DNA of 64,000 bases from positions 248,001-312,000 of the forward strand of contig JAEUME010000018.1 in assembly GCA_016793445.1 (NCBI GenBank). Direction: 5' to 3'. How positions within the stretch are numbered: the first letter of the stretch is position 1; each line of letters begins with the position of its first letter. Source of the DNA: Hyphomicrobium sp. GTDB taxonomy: Bacteria; Pseudomonadota; Alphaproteobacteria; Rhizobiales; Hyphomicrobiaceae. The position numbers were made by a program, and so were the translations under genes. The notes under the pieces were generated by a model. That model was given only the letters and a program-made list of their open reading frames with translations. It had not been told where the DNA came from and did not search any database. Positions 1 through 8,570 of this stretch are shown here, in pieces.

Positions 1-167
1 TCTTCGATCCCTCCATCTATTACCTGACGAAGCTGCCGGCCGACATCGACCCGAGGGAAACGGCTGGTATCGTCGCCATGGCGTTCGCGCTTTCGGTGCT
101 CGCCACGATCTATCCGTCGTGGAAGGCTTCCAAGCTCGATCCTGTCGAAGCGCTGCGGTACGAATAG
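1..167 (+). CDS. Lipoprotein-releasing ABC transporter permease (LolC/LolE family), C-terminal end only
   Basis: The first codons of the window read in frame into a TAG at 165-167 and give the last 54 residues of a permease. The fragment holds part of a periplasmic loop, one transmembrane segment (AGIVAMAFALSVLATIYPSW) and the tail KASKLDPVEALRYE. The ending 'P(S/A)W(K/R)A(S/A)..(D/N)P(V/A)EALRYE' is characteristic of FtsX-like permeases of the LolC/LolE group, which move lipoproteins from the inner membrane to LolA. The ATPase gene lolD begins just after, which supports the call. The 5' part lies outside the window, so LolC cannot be told from LolE or the fused LolCE form. Confidence 0.85.
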   Translation, partial: FDPSIYYLTKLPADIDPRETAGIVAMAFALSVLATIYPSWKASKLDPVEALRYE

Positions 168-190
168 CCATGCAGGAACGAGTCCACATC

Positions 191-889
191 ATGATCAGCG
201 AGCCTGTTCTGACGCTTGAAGCGGTGACGCGGTCATTCCGCCAGGGTACGCGCGAGATTGCGGTTCTTCAGGGCGCAAGCTGCGAGCTGATGCCGGGGCA
301 GGCTGTTGCGCTCGTGGGGCCATCCGGCGCGGGCAAGTCCACGCTGCTGCACATCACGGGATTGCTGGAGCCGCCGACCTCGGGCCGCGTCGTCATCAAC
401 GGGCATGACTGCGCACAGTTGACCGAGGCCGAGCGCACGCGCATGCGCCGCCGCGAAATCGGCTTCATCTATCAGTTTCACCAACTGCTGGCCGAATTCT
501 CCGCCCTGGAGAATGTCGTCATTCCGCAGTTGATCCTGGGCCGCCGCCGCCGCGATGCCGAGCAGCGCGCGCGTGCGCTGCTGTCCTCTCTGGGGCTTGC
601 CGATCGCGTCGATCACCGGCCGGCGGAGCTTTCGGGCGGCGAGCAGCAGCGCACGGCGATCTGCCGGGGCTTGGCCAATGCGCCCAAGCTGCTCTTGGCT
701 GACGAGCCGACCGGCAATCTCGATCCGCACACCAGCGAGCACGTGTTCCAGGAATTGATCCGGCTCATCCGCGAGCACGGCGTTGCGGCATTGATCGCCA
801 CCCACAATATGGATCTGGCGCGGCGCATGGATCGCGTCCTGATGATGCAGGAAGGCCGCTTGGTGGAGTTACTCCCCGCACAGATCTAA
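191..889 (+). CDS. lolD: Lipoprotein-releasing ABC transporter ATP-binding protein LolD
   Basis: This is the 232-aa cytoplasmic ATPase that powers release of outer-membrane lipoproteins by the LolCDE complex. Walker A GPSGAGKST is at residues 43-51, the signature LSGGEQ at 147-152 and Walker B LLLADEP at 167-173, followed by a TH switch (ATHNMDLA). The motif around residues 92-113 (FIYQFHQLLAEFSALENVVIP) is the stretch that distinguishes LolD from other MacB-type ATPases. It follows the permease gene by 23 bases. An upstream in-frame ATG at 170 would add seven residues; 191 was preferred because it gives the usual LolD length and has AGGA upstream, although with long spacing. Confidence 0.93.
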   Translation: MISEPVLTLEAVTRSFRQGTREIAVLQGASCELMPGQAVALVGPSGAGKSTLLHITGLLEPPTSGRVVINGHDCAQLTEAERTRMRRREIGFIYQFHQLLAEFSALENVVIPQLILGRRRRDAEQRARALLSSLGLADRVDHRPAELSGGEQQRTAICRGLANAPKLLLADEPTGNLDPHTSEHVFQELIRLIREHGVAALIATHNMDLARRMDRVLMMQEGRLVELLPAQI

Positions 890-1004
890 AGTGCTCGTTT
901 GCAAAGTGCGCGTTGGGCCGATTGAGCTTGGTTTATCCAGTCCATTTTTTCGATAGCGGCCGCGCGACTGTTCCGGCGCCGCGGGCCGGTGCTAGATTGC
1001 TGGT

Positions 1005-4000
1005 ATGCCAGAGCTGACTCACAACCCCGTGCCGATACCCTTCATTCATCTCAAGGTTCACTCGGCCTACTCGCTGCTCGAAGGTGCGCTGCCGATTTCC
1101 AAGCTGGCCAAACTTGCCGCTGGCTATGGCTATCCCGCGCTGGGGCTGACCGATACAAATAACCTGTTTGGTGCACTTGAATTCTCCGAGAAACTTTCGG
1201 CGGAAGGTGTGCAGCCCGTCGTCGGCACGTCCCTCGACATAGATTTCGGCGATATGGCGGAAGCCGCCAACCCGCTGATGCGGTCCATGTCAAACACCCC
1301 GCGCGCGGGGGTCGCCGGCCGCATCGCCCTGTTCGCCATGAATGCGGATGGCTATGCGAACTTAATGAAGCTGTCGCGGGTGCTGTTCTTCGATCCCGCG
1401 CCCGACGAGCCGCCGCACATCACGATCGCACGGCTGGAGGAGGCGTCCGCCGGTCTCATCGCACTGACGGGCGGGCCGTTGGGACCTATCGACAAGGCGC
1501 TCCGCGAGGAACAGACCGAGCGTGCCATCGAGCGGCTCGCCGCCTTGGAGAAGATTTTCGGCGACCGCCTGTACGTGGAACTTCAGCGCCATGGTTTGCC
1601 CTCGGAGGAGCGCGTCGAGCCGCAGTTGTTGCGCCTCGCCTATGAGCGCGGGCTGCCTGTTGTCGCCACCAATGAATGCTATTTCGCCACCCGCTCCGAT
1701 TACGAGGCGCACGATGCTTTGCTGTGCATCGCCGATGGCCGTTATGTGGTGGAGGACAATCGCCGCCGCGCATCGCCCGAGCACTACTTCAAGAGCCCCG
1801 AGGAGATGGCGAAGCTGTTTGCCGATCTGCCAGAGGCGCTTCAGAATACGGTCGAGATCGCGATCCGCTGCGCCTTCCGGCCCAAGGGGCGAAAACCCAT
1901 TCTGCCGCGTTTTGTCAAGAGCGACGACAGCGTGCCGGAGATCGAGCAGTTCCGCCTCGAGGCCGCCGAGCTCAAGCGCCAGGCGATTGCGGGCTTGAAG
2001 CAGCGTCTTGCCAAGCACGGCCCCGCGCCCGGTTTCACGGTGGAAGATTACAATAAGCGCCTCGCCTACGAGGTGGACGTGATCACGCAGATGAAGTTCC
2101 CCGGCTACTTTCTCATCGTTGCCGACTTCATCAAGTGGTCCAAGGCCAACGGCGTTCCCGTCGGTCCTGGGCGCGGCTCGGGCGCGGGCTCGCTCGTCGC
2201 CTATGCGCTCACCATTACGGATCTCGATCCGTTGCGCTTCGGATTGCTCTTTGAGCGGTTCCTCAATCCTGAACGAATCTCGATGCCGGACTTCGATATC
2301 GACTTCTGCCAGGAGAAGCGCGACCGCACCATCGACTACGTGCAGAAGAAATACGGCGAGGATCGCGTCGCGCAGATCATTACCCATGGCAAGCTGCAGG
2401 CGCGCGCCGTACTGCGTGACGTCGGCCGCGTACTGCAGATGCCGTATGGACAGGTCGACCGGCTATGCAAGCTGGTGCCCAATAATCCGGCCAATCCCGT
2501 CACGCTCAAGGACGCCATTGAGGGCGAGCCCAAGCTTCAGGAGGCACGTGACGCGGAACCCATCGTGGCGAAGCTGCTGGAAATCGCCAACAAGCTTGAA
2601 GGCCTCTACCGGCACGCCTCCACGCACGCAGCCGGCATGGTGATCGCAGACAGGCCGCTGGAGGAGCTGGTGCCGCTCTATCGCGATCCCAAATCGCATT
2701 TCCCCATCACGCAGTTCAACTGGAAGATGGTGGAAGCGGCGGGGCTGGTAAAGTTCGACTTCCTCGGCCTCAAGACGCTTACCGTACTCGAGAAAGCGGT
2801 CGATCTCGTCAAGCAGACGCGTGGAGAGACCGTCGATCTCCCCGCTCTCGCGCTCGACGACAAGAAATCCTACGAGCTGCTTGCGCGGGCCGATACGGCG
2901 GGCGTGTTCCAGCTTGAAAGTACGGGCATGCGTGAAAGTCTGAAGCGGTTGAAGCCCGATCGCTTCGAAGACATCATCGCCATGGTGGCGCTCTATCGTC
3001 CCGGCCCCATGGACAACATCCCGACCTACATCAACCGCAAGCACGGCGAGGAGCCCGTCGATTATCTCCACCCCATGCTGGAGCCGATCCTCAAGGAGAC
3101 CTACGGCGTCATCATCTATCAGGAGCAGGTCATTCAAATCGCCCAGGTGATGGGCGGCTACACGCTCGGACAAGCCGACTTGCTTCGCCGCGCCATGGGC
3201 AAGAAGGACAAGGTGGAGATGGCCAAACAGCAGGCCCGCTTCGTCGAAGGCGCTGTGTCCAAAGGCGTCAAGAAGGAAGACGCTGCCTATATCTTCGAGT
3301 TGGTCGATAAGTTCGCAGGCTACGGCTTCAACAAGTCCCACGCCGCGGCGTATGCGCTGGTGAGCTATCACACGGCCTATATGAAGGCGAATTATCGCGA
3401 GGAATTCCTCGCCGCCTCCATGACGCTCGACATGGGCAACACCGACAAGCTCGCCATGTTCGCCGGTGAGGCGCGCAAATCGAATATCGCGCTGCTACCG
3501 CCATGCGTGAATGAATCGGGCGTGGACTTCGGCGCGCGTGCGCCCCAAGAGGGCGAGAAGGCGGGCGCCATCCGCTATTCGCTGGCTGCCTTGAAGAACA
3601 TCGGCGCGTCGGCGGTCGAAACAATCGTGAAGGAGCGGCAGGCCAAGGGTCCCTACACATCGCTTGCCGACTTTGCGGGGCGGCTCGATTCCAAGGCGAT
3701 GAATAAACGCGGCATCGAAACCTTGGCAAAGGCAGGAGCGTTCGACGCGCTGGAGCCCAACCGTGCCCTCGTTGCCGCCAACGCCGATACGATTCTTACC
3801 GAAGCCAACGCCAAGGCGCAGGATGCCGATGTCGGCCAGACGAGCTTCTTTGGCGAGATGACATCGGCGCCTGGAGGCGCGCGTGCAGCGCTGAAGCTGA
3901 AGCCCGCGCAATCGTGGACGCCGATGGAGAAACTCGCCGCGGAATTCGAGGCGGTCGGCTTCTATCTGTCGGGTCATCCGCTCGACAGCTACGAACTGGT

Positions 4001-4559
4001 CTTGAACAAACTCGGCGTGAAGAAGTTCACCGAGTTCGAAGCGATGACCGCTCGCGGCGCGACGGCGGGCCGGCTGGCGGGCATCGTGGTCTCGGCGCGC
4101 GAGCGCAAATCGCAGAAGGGCAACAAGTTCGCCTTCGCCATGTTCTCCGACATGACCGGCCAGTTCGAGGCGGTGATATTCTCCGACACGCTGGCGGCAT
4201 CCCGCGATCTGCTGGAGCCAGGCACCCCGGTCATTGTCACGGTGGAGGCCGAGCGCGACGGCGAGATGCTGAAGATGCGCGCCCAGTCGATCGAGGCGCT
4301 GGAAAAGGCGGCTGCTGGCGTGCCGCGCAACGTGCGTCTTATCGTGGATGCACAGGCGGCCTGTAGCAACAAGCTCATTCCCGCCCTGCGCGGCCTCATG
4401 AAGCCGGCGGGACGAGGCGGCGAGATCCGCCTTGTCATGGCATTGGAGGATCGTGGCCGGGAGGTGGAAATGGTCCTGCCCGGGCGCTATGAAATCTCGC
4501 CTCAGGTCCTAAGCCGGATCAGTGTGCTCGAGGGCGTGAGCGAAGTCATCGAGATGTGA
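1005..4559 (+). CDS. dnaE: DNA polymerase III subunit alpha
   Basis: This is the replicative polymerase catalytic subunit, 1184 aa and full length. The N-terminal PHP domain begins at about residue 9 (FIHLKVHSAYSLLEGALP). The polymerase active site includes PDFDIDF near residue 428, carrying the paired metal-binding aspartates, and VKFDFLGLKTL near 583 with the third aspartate. GPGRGSGAGSLV near 390 and the helix-hairpin-helix region (YGFNKSHAAAYALVSYHTAY) also match. An OB fold follows near residue 1020 (AGIVVSARERKSQKGNKFAF). The gene stands alone with no close downstream partner; the start has only a weak ribosome-binding site, but homology runs to the N terminus. Confidence 0.98.
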   Translation: MPELTHNPVPIPFIHLKVHSAYSLLEGALPISKLAKLAAGYGYPALGLTDTNNLFGALEFSEKLSAEGVQPVVGTSLDIDFGDMAEAANPLMRSMSNTPRAGVAGRIALFAMNADGYANLMKLSRVLFFDPAPDEPPHITIARLEEASAGLIALTGGPLGPIDKALREEQTERAIERLAALEKIFGDRLYVELQRHGLPSEERVEPQLLRLAYERGLPVVATNECYFATRSDYEAHDALLCIADGRYVVEDNRRRASPEHYFKSPEEMAKLFADLPEALQNTVEIAIRCAFRPKGRKPILPRFVKSDDSVPEIEQFRLEAAELKRQAIAGLKQRLAKHGPAPGFTVEDYNKRLAYEVDVITQMKFPGYFLIVADFIKWSKANGVPVGPGRGSGAGSLVAYALTITDLDPLRFGLLFERFLNPERISMPDFDIDFCQEKRDRTIDYVQKKYGEDRVAQIITHGKLQARAVLRDVGRVLQMPYGQVDRLCKLVPNNPANPVTLKDAIEGEPKLQEARDAEPIVAKLLEIANKLEGLYRHASTHAAGMVIADRPLEELVPLYRDPKSHFPITQFNWKMVEAAGLVKFDFLGLKTLTVLEKAVDLVKQTRGETVDLPALALDDKKSYELLARADTAGVFQLESTGMRESLKRLKPDRFEDIIAMVALYRPGPMDNIPTYINRKHGEEPVDYLHPMLEPILKETYGVIIYQEQVIQIAQVMGGYTLGQADLLRRAMGKKDKVEMAKQQARFVEGAVSKGVKKEDAAYIFELVDKFAGYGFNKSHAAAYALVSYHTAYMKANYREEFLAASMTLDMGNTDKLAMFAGEARKSNIALLPPCVNESGVDFGARAPQEGEKAGAIRYSLAALKNIGASAVETIVKERQAKGPYTSLADFAGRLDSKAMNKRGIETLAKAGAFDALEPNRALVAANADTILTEANAKAQDADVGQTSFFGEMTSAPGGARAALKLKPAQSWTPMEKLAAEFEAVGFYLSGHPLDSYELVLNKLGVKKFTEFEAMTARGATAGRLAGIVVSARERKSQKGNKFAFAMFSDMTGQFEAVIFSDTLAASRDLLEPGTPVIVTVEAERDGEMLKMRAQSIEALEKAAAGVPRNVRLIVDAQAACSNKLIPALRGLMKPAGRGGEIRLVMALEDRGREVEMVLPGRYEISPQVLSRISVLEGVSEVIEM

Positions 4560-4641
4560 GGCAGCGCTTCAGGCTGAGGCCACATTAGATCGTCACAAAT
4601 GCGCGGCGAAGCATTTCGCGGCAACATCACGCCGAACCCTC

Positions 4642-4777
4642 CTGGGTCCCGGCTCTCGCTATCGCTCGGCCGGGATGACATAGAGGAAAAAGCGCTGTGC
4701 CGGGATGACAACATCAACTTGTCATCCCGGGCAAGCGTGCCGGATGCAATCCGGCAGAGCGCAGACCCGGGACCCAG
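4642..4777. repeat. Intergenic palindromic repeat element
   Basis: The gap between dnaE and the next gene is 386 bases and most of it is this structure. The outer arms CTGGGTCCCGG (from 4642) and CCGGGACCCAG (to 4777) are inverted copies. Inside are two direct copies of CCGGGATGACA (ending 4680 and 4710), an inverted copy TGTCATCCCGG (4720-4730), and a small hairpin TGCCGGAT-GCA-ATCCGGCA (4738-4756). This looks like a dispersed repeat or mini inverted-repeat element of the type common between rhizobial genes. A short open frame that crosses it is an accident of the repeat. The 3' part of the gap also holds the perfect palindrome GCAATTCAGAATTGC (about 4818-4832). Confidence 0.6.
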
Positions 4778-4945
4778 CTCATGCGTGCGAAGCGTCGATC
4801 AGATCTGCGACTTTGGAGCAATTCAGAATTGCTTAGACGGGTGAAGCGAAAGAGCGATCAAACGGTTCTGCTGCGACGGGAAATGCCGGGCACCCCGTTT
4901 ACTCCCACGGACGCCCCGACGGTGTCGTTGTAACAGGAGACTTAA

Positions 4946-5185
4946 ATGAAGAAGAGCTTGATTGCCGCGGCCGCCTTCGCCGCGCTAGCAGCCGGTTTTA
5001 CCGGCTCGGCCAATGCGGGCGTGATCGGAGCTGGGCTTGGCGGCGCGCGCGCCGCAGTAAGCGGCGAAGTTACTCAGGTCCATTATCGCAAGCATCACCA
5101 CCGCCATTGGAGGAACTGGCACCATCATCACAAGCGTAAGGTATGCTCGTGGCGCCACGGCCACAAGCGCTGCTGGTGGCGTTAA
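4946..5185 (+). CDS. Small secreted histidine-rich basic protein of unknown function
   Basis: The protein is 79 aa. A signal peptide (MKKSLIAAAAFAALAAGFTGSANA) is followed by a glycine/alanine stretch and a C terminus very rich in His, Arg, Lys and Trp, including HYRKHHHRHWRNWHHHH and two cysteines (CSWRHGHKRCW). It has a good ribosome-binding site (CAGGAG, 7 bases before ATG) and is followed by a hairpin terminator, so it is likely a real single-gene unit. The His clusters could bind metal or the basic tail could bind polyanions at the cell surface; neither is shown by the sequence. Similar short signal-peptide proteins with HH/W-rich tails are frequent in Hyphomicrobiales and have no assigned role. 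Confidence 0.75.
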   Translation: MKKSLIAAAAFAALAAGFTGSANAGVIGAGLGGARAAVSGEVTQVHYRKHHHRHWRNWHHHHKRKVCSWRHGHKRCWWR

Positions 5186-5213
5186 GATTTGTGGCTCCAG
5201 GGCCCAACTCTTG

Positions 5214-5241
5214 AAGGCGGTGCCACGGCGCCGCCTTTTTC
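5214..5241 (+). terminator. Rho-independent terminator after the His-rich protein gene
   Basis: The hairpin AAGGCGG(TGCC)...CCGCCTT is followed by TTTTTC, 28 bases after the stop codon of the upstream gene. Confidence 0.7.
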
Positions 5242-5293
5242 ATAAGGTGTCAAATCTCCCCGTTATTAGAAACACAGCCAAAGGACTACCCAG

Positions 5294-5641
5294 GTGTCCA
5301 AACTCCCCATGCTGATTGCGAGCGCCTTCGTGGCTGTCTCGTCCTGTGCCGTTCATGCTGCCGAATTGACGGCGGATGCTATCACCAAAGCCATTGAAGA
5401 CGTCTCCAACGACGCAAACAAGCTCAAGGCGTATTGCGCCATGGCCGCGAAGATGGACGAGATCGGCGACGACGATAAGGCCGCCGAGGCGGCCGGTGAC
5501 GAGATCGATGGTTACTTCAAAACGCTCGGGGCCGATTTCGAAGCGGCCTGGAGCGGTGCTCAGGAAGCGCCCGAGGATTCTCCGCAAGCCAAGGCGTTCG
5601 AAAATGCGATGACCAAGCTTGAGGAGAAGTGCCAGAAATAA
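5294..5641 (+). CDS. Secreted small acidic protein of unknown function
   Basis: The protein is 115 aa and starts at GTG with AAGGA eight bases upstream. A signal peptide (about residues 1-22, LIASAFVAVSSCAVHA) precedes an acidic helical domain (ITKAIEDVSNDANKLKAYCAMAAKMDEI...) with two cysteines, one near residue 48 and one near the end (EEKCQK), which could form a disulfide in the periplasm. A later start at the ATG of codon 6 is possible. No known family is recognised. The gene stands alone between two hairpins, consistent with its own transcription unit. Confidence 0.72.
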   Translation: MSKLPMLIASAFVAVSSCAVHAAELTADAITKAIEDVSNDANKLKAYCAMAAKMDEIGDDDKAAEAAGDEIDGYFKTLGADFEAAWSGAQEAPEDSPQAKAFENAMTKLEEKCQK

Positions 5642-5676
5642 GCCGTCCTTTGACGGCTGCACGCGAACTGCTGCAC

Positions 5677-5719
5677 GCGGCGGCACCAGGGCTAAACCCT
5701 GGTCCGCCGCAGCTTTGTT
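5677..5719. terminator. Hairpin between convergent genes, probable terminator
   Basis: A long stem pairs GCGGCGG-CACCAGGG with CCCTGGT-CC-GCCGC around a short CTAAA loop, in the 92-base gap between the convergent 5294-5641 and 5734-6531 genes. The U-run is weak (AGCTTTGTT), so activity is inferred from position and stem strength. Confidence 0.45.
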
Positions 5720-5733
5720 AGGTTTGCGCGATC

Positions 5734-6531
5734 CTATTTCCAGAACCTGTCATACAATCCAAGCACGATCTCGAGTGCGATCAGCGCGATGATGTACCAT
5801 TCGAGGCGGTGTGATGTGCGCGTCGCCAAGAGTCCGCTCAAGGTGTCCGCGCTGTCACGAATGACCGCAAGCTTCTGCGCAATAGCGTTGGCGCGGCTCT
5901 TCAAATCGAACTCTTCAGCAAGTTTCATCCAAAGCCGCTCCAGCTCCGGATGCTCCCACAGCACATCTGGTTTTTCGTCGAGGCCGATGCGTCCCGCCAA
6001 ACGGCTCTGGATCGAAAGAGCTTCTCCGATCTCTGCCAGGATTTCGCGCTGAGATCCTGTCGACAGACGCCCCGCCTTCAGCTCTTCAGCGACCGTTGCA
6101 ACGCGAACGAACGCACTGCCAACGCGCCGTTCGTCCAACGAAAGACTGACGGCGCCGGCCAGGACCTCCGCGACGACCAGCAGCCGGGCAGGATCGTCGG
6201 CCTTCAACAACACCGCACCGTTGGCAGCGACGGAATCTTCCTCCGCCTTGAAAGTCAACTCCACGCTTTCGATCTCCCGCTCGCCCAGCGGCGTGATGAT
6301 TCGGGCGCCGAGCCCGCGGATGATCTCCTCCTCCTCAACCGGATTGAGGCCGATGAAAACGGCCGCGCCGGAGCGAAACAACACGGCACTTCCCCCCGAA
6401 GCGGTCCGAAAACCCAGCGGCGTGAGCGAGAAGACGTCTGTACGGTCGAGGCCCTTCAAGTCCAATCGCTCGCCCAGTTGCAGCGCGCGGGCTGTGACGG
6501 AGGTGGCGGACGGGGGAATATTTGTCGGCAT
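5734..6531 (-). CDS. RMD1/YagE family (DUF155) tail-anchored protein
   Basis: The protein is 265 aa. The family, which includes yeast Rmd1/Rmd8 and the mitochondrial protein RMND1, is recognised by its C-terminal signature just before and within a single transmembrane segment: SHRLEWYIIALIALEIVLGLYDRF at about residues 240-263. The preceding region has the typical acidic start (FIGLNPVEEEEII), the helical LSIQSRLAGRIGLDEKPDVLWEHPELERLW and a coiled-coil-like stretch up to the tail anchor. Bacterial members have no established biochemical function; RMND1 is linked to mitochondrial translation. It is monocistronic here, convergent with the preceding gene and divergent from the following one. 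Confidence 0.85.
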   Translation of the reverse strand: MPTNIPPSATSVTARALQLGERLDLKGLDRTDVFSLTPLGFRTASGGSAVLFRSGAAVFIGLNPVEEEEIIRGLGARIITPLGEREIESVELTFKAEEDSVAANGAVLLKADDPARLLVVAEVLAGAVSLSLDERRVGSAFVRVATVAEELKAGRLSTGSQREILAEIGEALSIQSRLAGRIGLDEKPDVLWEHPELERLWMKLAEEFDLKSRANAIAQKLAVIRDSADTLSGLLATRTSHRLEWYIIALIALEIVLGLYDRFWK

Positions 6532-6717
6532 ATGTCTGCAATCTGATCCAAAAGAGGCGAACTGACAGTGTAACCTGCACCAGCTGTTCCTTGGCGGCCA
6601 GAGGACAGAACCGCACCCGGCGTGCAGGCGAGTGTCCTGCGTTGCAGACAGCCTGGCGATTGCCCGGCGGCTGTTGCTCTGTCATGGTGCGCACCGGGTC
6701 CATATCAGCGCCTGCTC

Positions 6718-8328
6718 ATGATCGCCTCGCCTCGCATGCTTCCGCCAGCACCGTTTGATCTGGCTCCTACGGGCACGACGTTGTTTGGCGCGCTGCTGGC
6801 CGCAAGCCGCCGCCATGGACGCGGCAAGCCCATTCTTGAGGACGTGGAGCGCAATCCGCTCAGCTATTCCAAGCTCATCGTGGGTGCGTTCGTCATAGGG
6901 GGAGCGCTGGCCAGGGTCACCATAAGGCGTGAAACCGTTGGCATAGTGCTGCCGAATGTCAACGGGCTCGTCGTGACGCTCATGGGCCTCAATGCGTTTG
7001 GCCGTACGGCCGCGCTGCTCAATTTCACGGCCGGACCCAAAAGCCTCAAGGCCGCCGTGCGCGCCGCGCAGATTTCGATGCTCATCACCTCGCGCCGTTT
7101 CATCGAAACCGCAAAGTTAGACGATGTTCTCGCCGAGCTTGCCGCTGATGAGGACGCCAACGGGACCGCCTTGCGCGTCGTCTATCTGGAAGACGTGCGC
7201 AAATCGGTATCGACAGCCGACAAGATCAAAGGCGTGGTGCGTGCTGCGTTTGCCAAGAGCGTTCATGCGCGCCATGCGCAAGCCCCGGACGATCCGGCCA
7301 TCATCCTGTTCACCTCCGGTACGGAAGGACTGCCCAAAGGCGTCGTGCTGTCGAGCCGAAATCTGATCGCCAATGCCCTCCAGATCGCGGCCCACGCCAA
7401 GAGTGCGCTTGGCCCGGATGATGTGGTCATGAACCCGTTGCCCATGTTTCATTCCTTCGGACTGACGGCGGCAGCGCTCATGCCGCTCTATTGCGGAATG
7501 AAGATCGTGCTCTACCCCAGTCCCCTGCATTACAAGCAAGTGCCGGCGCTGATTGCCGCCACCAAGGCCAGCATTCTGTTTTCGACCGATACGTTCCTTC
7601 AAGGGTATGCCCGCGCCGCGGGCGAGAACGACCTTGCGAGCGTACGCGTGGTGGTGTGCGGGGCCGAGCGCGTAAAGGACGCGACGCGCACGCTCTGGAG
7701 CCGATGGCGGACACAGATCCTGGAGGGCTATGGCGCGACCGAGTGTTCGCCCGTCATTGCCTGCAATCTTCCCCACAACAACACGCCTGGAACGGTTGGC
7801 GCGCTGTTGCCTGGTATCGAGGCGCGTCTTGAGCTCGTCCCAGGCATCAGCGAGGGTGGCAGGCTGGCGGTGCGCGGACCCAATGTCATGCTGGGTTACA
7901 TGCGGGCCGATCATCCTGGTGTCATCGAGCCGCCTCAGTGGGGCTGGCATGATACCGGCGATATTGTCGCGATCGATGCACAGGGTCTTGTTACGATCAA
8001 GGGGCGCGCCAAGCGGTTCGCCAAAATCGGCGGCGAGATGGTCTCCTTGGCGGCGGTCGAGACCATGCTCGCCGAACTGTGGCCGGAGGCCAATCACGTC
8101 GTCGTGGCGCTGCCTGATGCCCGCAAGGGCGAGCAACTCGTGCTTGTGACCGACAAGGCGGATGCCGACAAGAGCGTTCTCCAGGAGTGGGCCAAGGCGG
8201 AGGGGTTCACAGAGCTGTGGGTGCCCAAGGCCATTCTGGTCGTGCCGCAAATTCCCGTGCTGGGCTCGGGCAAGGTGGACCTGCCGACAACGATGGAGCT
8301 GGCGCGCCGCTCGCGCCCCCTCTTATAG
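6718..8328 (+). CDS. AMP-binding acyl-activating enzyme, Aas-like domain without the acyltransferase half
   Basis: The protein is about 536 aa. The ANL adenylation domain is clear: P-loop-like ILFTSGTEGLPKGVVLS, A5-type EGYGATECSPVIA, A7-type HDTGDIVAIDAQG and the C-terminal A8/A10 motifs GRAKRFAKIGGEMVSL and PVLGSGKVD. The sequence most resembles the C-terminal acyl-ACP synthetase half of Aas (2-acylglycerophosphoethanolamine acyltransferase/acyl-ACP synthetase), which activates fatty acids for lysophospholipid re-acylation, but no PlsC acyltransferase or MFS part is present. The substrate is therefore uncertain. The start is not fixed: no strong ribosome-binding site is visible, and ATG 6718 or 6736 are both possible. 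It precedes rpsB after a 242-base promoter region. Confidence 0.8.
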   Translation: MIASPRMLPPAPFDLAPTGTTLFGALLAASRRHGRGKPILEDVERNPLSYSKLIVGAFVIGGALARVTIRRETVGIVLPNVNGLVVTLMGLNAFGRTAALLNFTAGPKSLKAAVRAAQISMLITSRRFIETAKLDDVLAELAADEDANGTALRVVYLEDVRKSVSTADKIKGVVRAAFAKSVHARHAQAPDDPAIILFTSGTEGLPKGVVLSSRNLIANALQIAAHAKSALGPDDVVMNPLPMFHSFGLTAAALMPLYCGMKIVLYPSPLHYKQVPALIAATKASILFSTDTFLQGYARAAGENDLASVRVVVCGAERVKDATRTLWSRWRTQILEGYGATECSPVIACNLPHNNTPGTVGALLPGIEARLELVPGISEGGRLAVRGPNVMLGYMRADHPGVIEPPQWGWHDTGDIVAIDAQGLVTIKGRAKRFAKIGGEMVSLAAVETMLAELWPEANHVVVALPDARKGEQLVLVTDKADADKSVLQEWAKAEGFTELWVPKAILVVPQIPVLGSGKVDLPTTMELARRSRPLL

Positions 8329-8396
8329 GTTGTTGGTGCGGATGCAACTTTGAGATGCGCCCAAGGATCCAGGTGGCCGCAGGGCCGCCGTCCCAC

Positions 8397-8425
8397 TTGC
8401 GTTTCGGGCCGACTTCCCTCATAAC
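8397..8425 (+). promoter_or_regulatory. Candidate sigma-70-type promoter for rpsB-tsf
   Basis: TTGCGT and CATAAC are spaced by 17 bases in the 242-base gap before rpsB, leaving a leader of about 140 bases. The match is loose and rests on spacing and position. Confidence 0.35.
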
Positions 8426-8570
8426 CCGCCCCATCACACACGCACCCTTTTCGCGGCGGGCGGATTGAAAGCCCCGTGCGTCGCTCCGGTGGGAAACACA
8501 ACGATCTGAAAAGATTGGGTTTTCTTCATCACGGGGGTGCGGAGGATCAACCGGAAAAGGAATTAACGCG

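Noticed and set aside
1362..2387. Long open frame (341 codons) on the minus strand inside dnaE
   Set aside because: It is antisense to a fully conserved dnaE region, has no ribosome-binding site, and its translation is the low-complexity product typical of the complementary frame of GC-rich genes. Similar antisense frames over gltX, comEC, lpxI and rseP were dropped for the same reason.
4599..4844. Open frame of 81 codons between dnaE and the His-rich gene
   Set aside because: It crosses the nested inverted repeat, has no ribosome-binding site, and its translation reflects the repeat arms.
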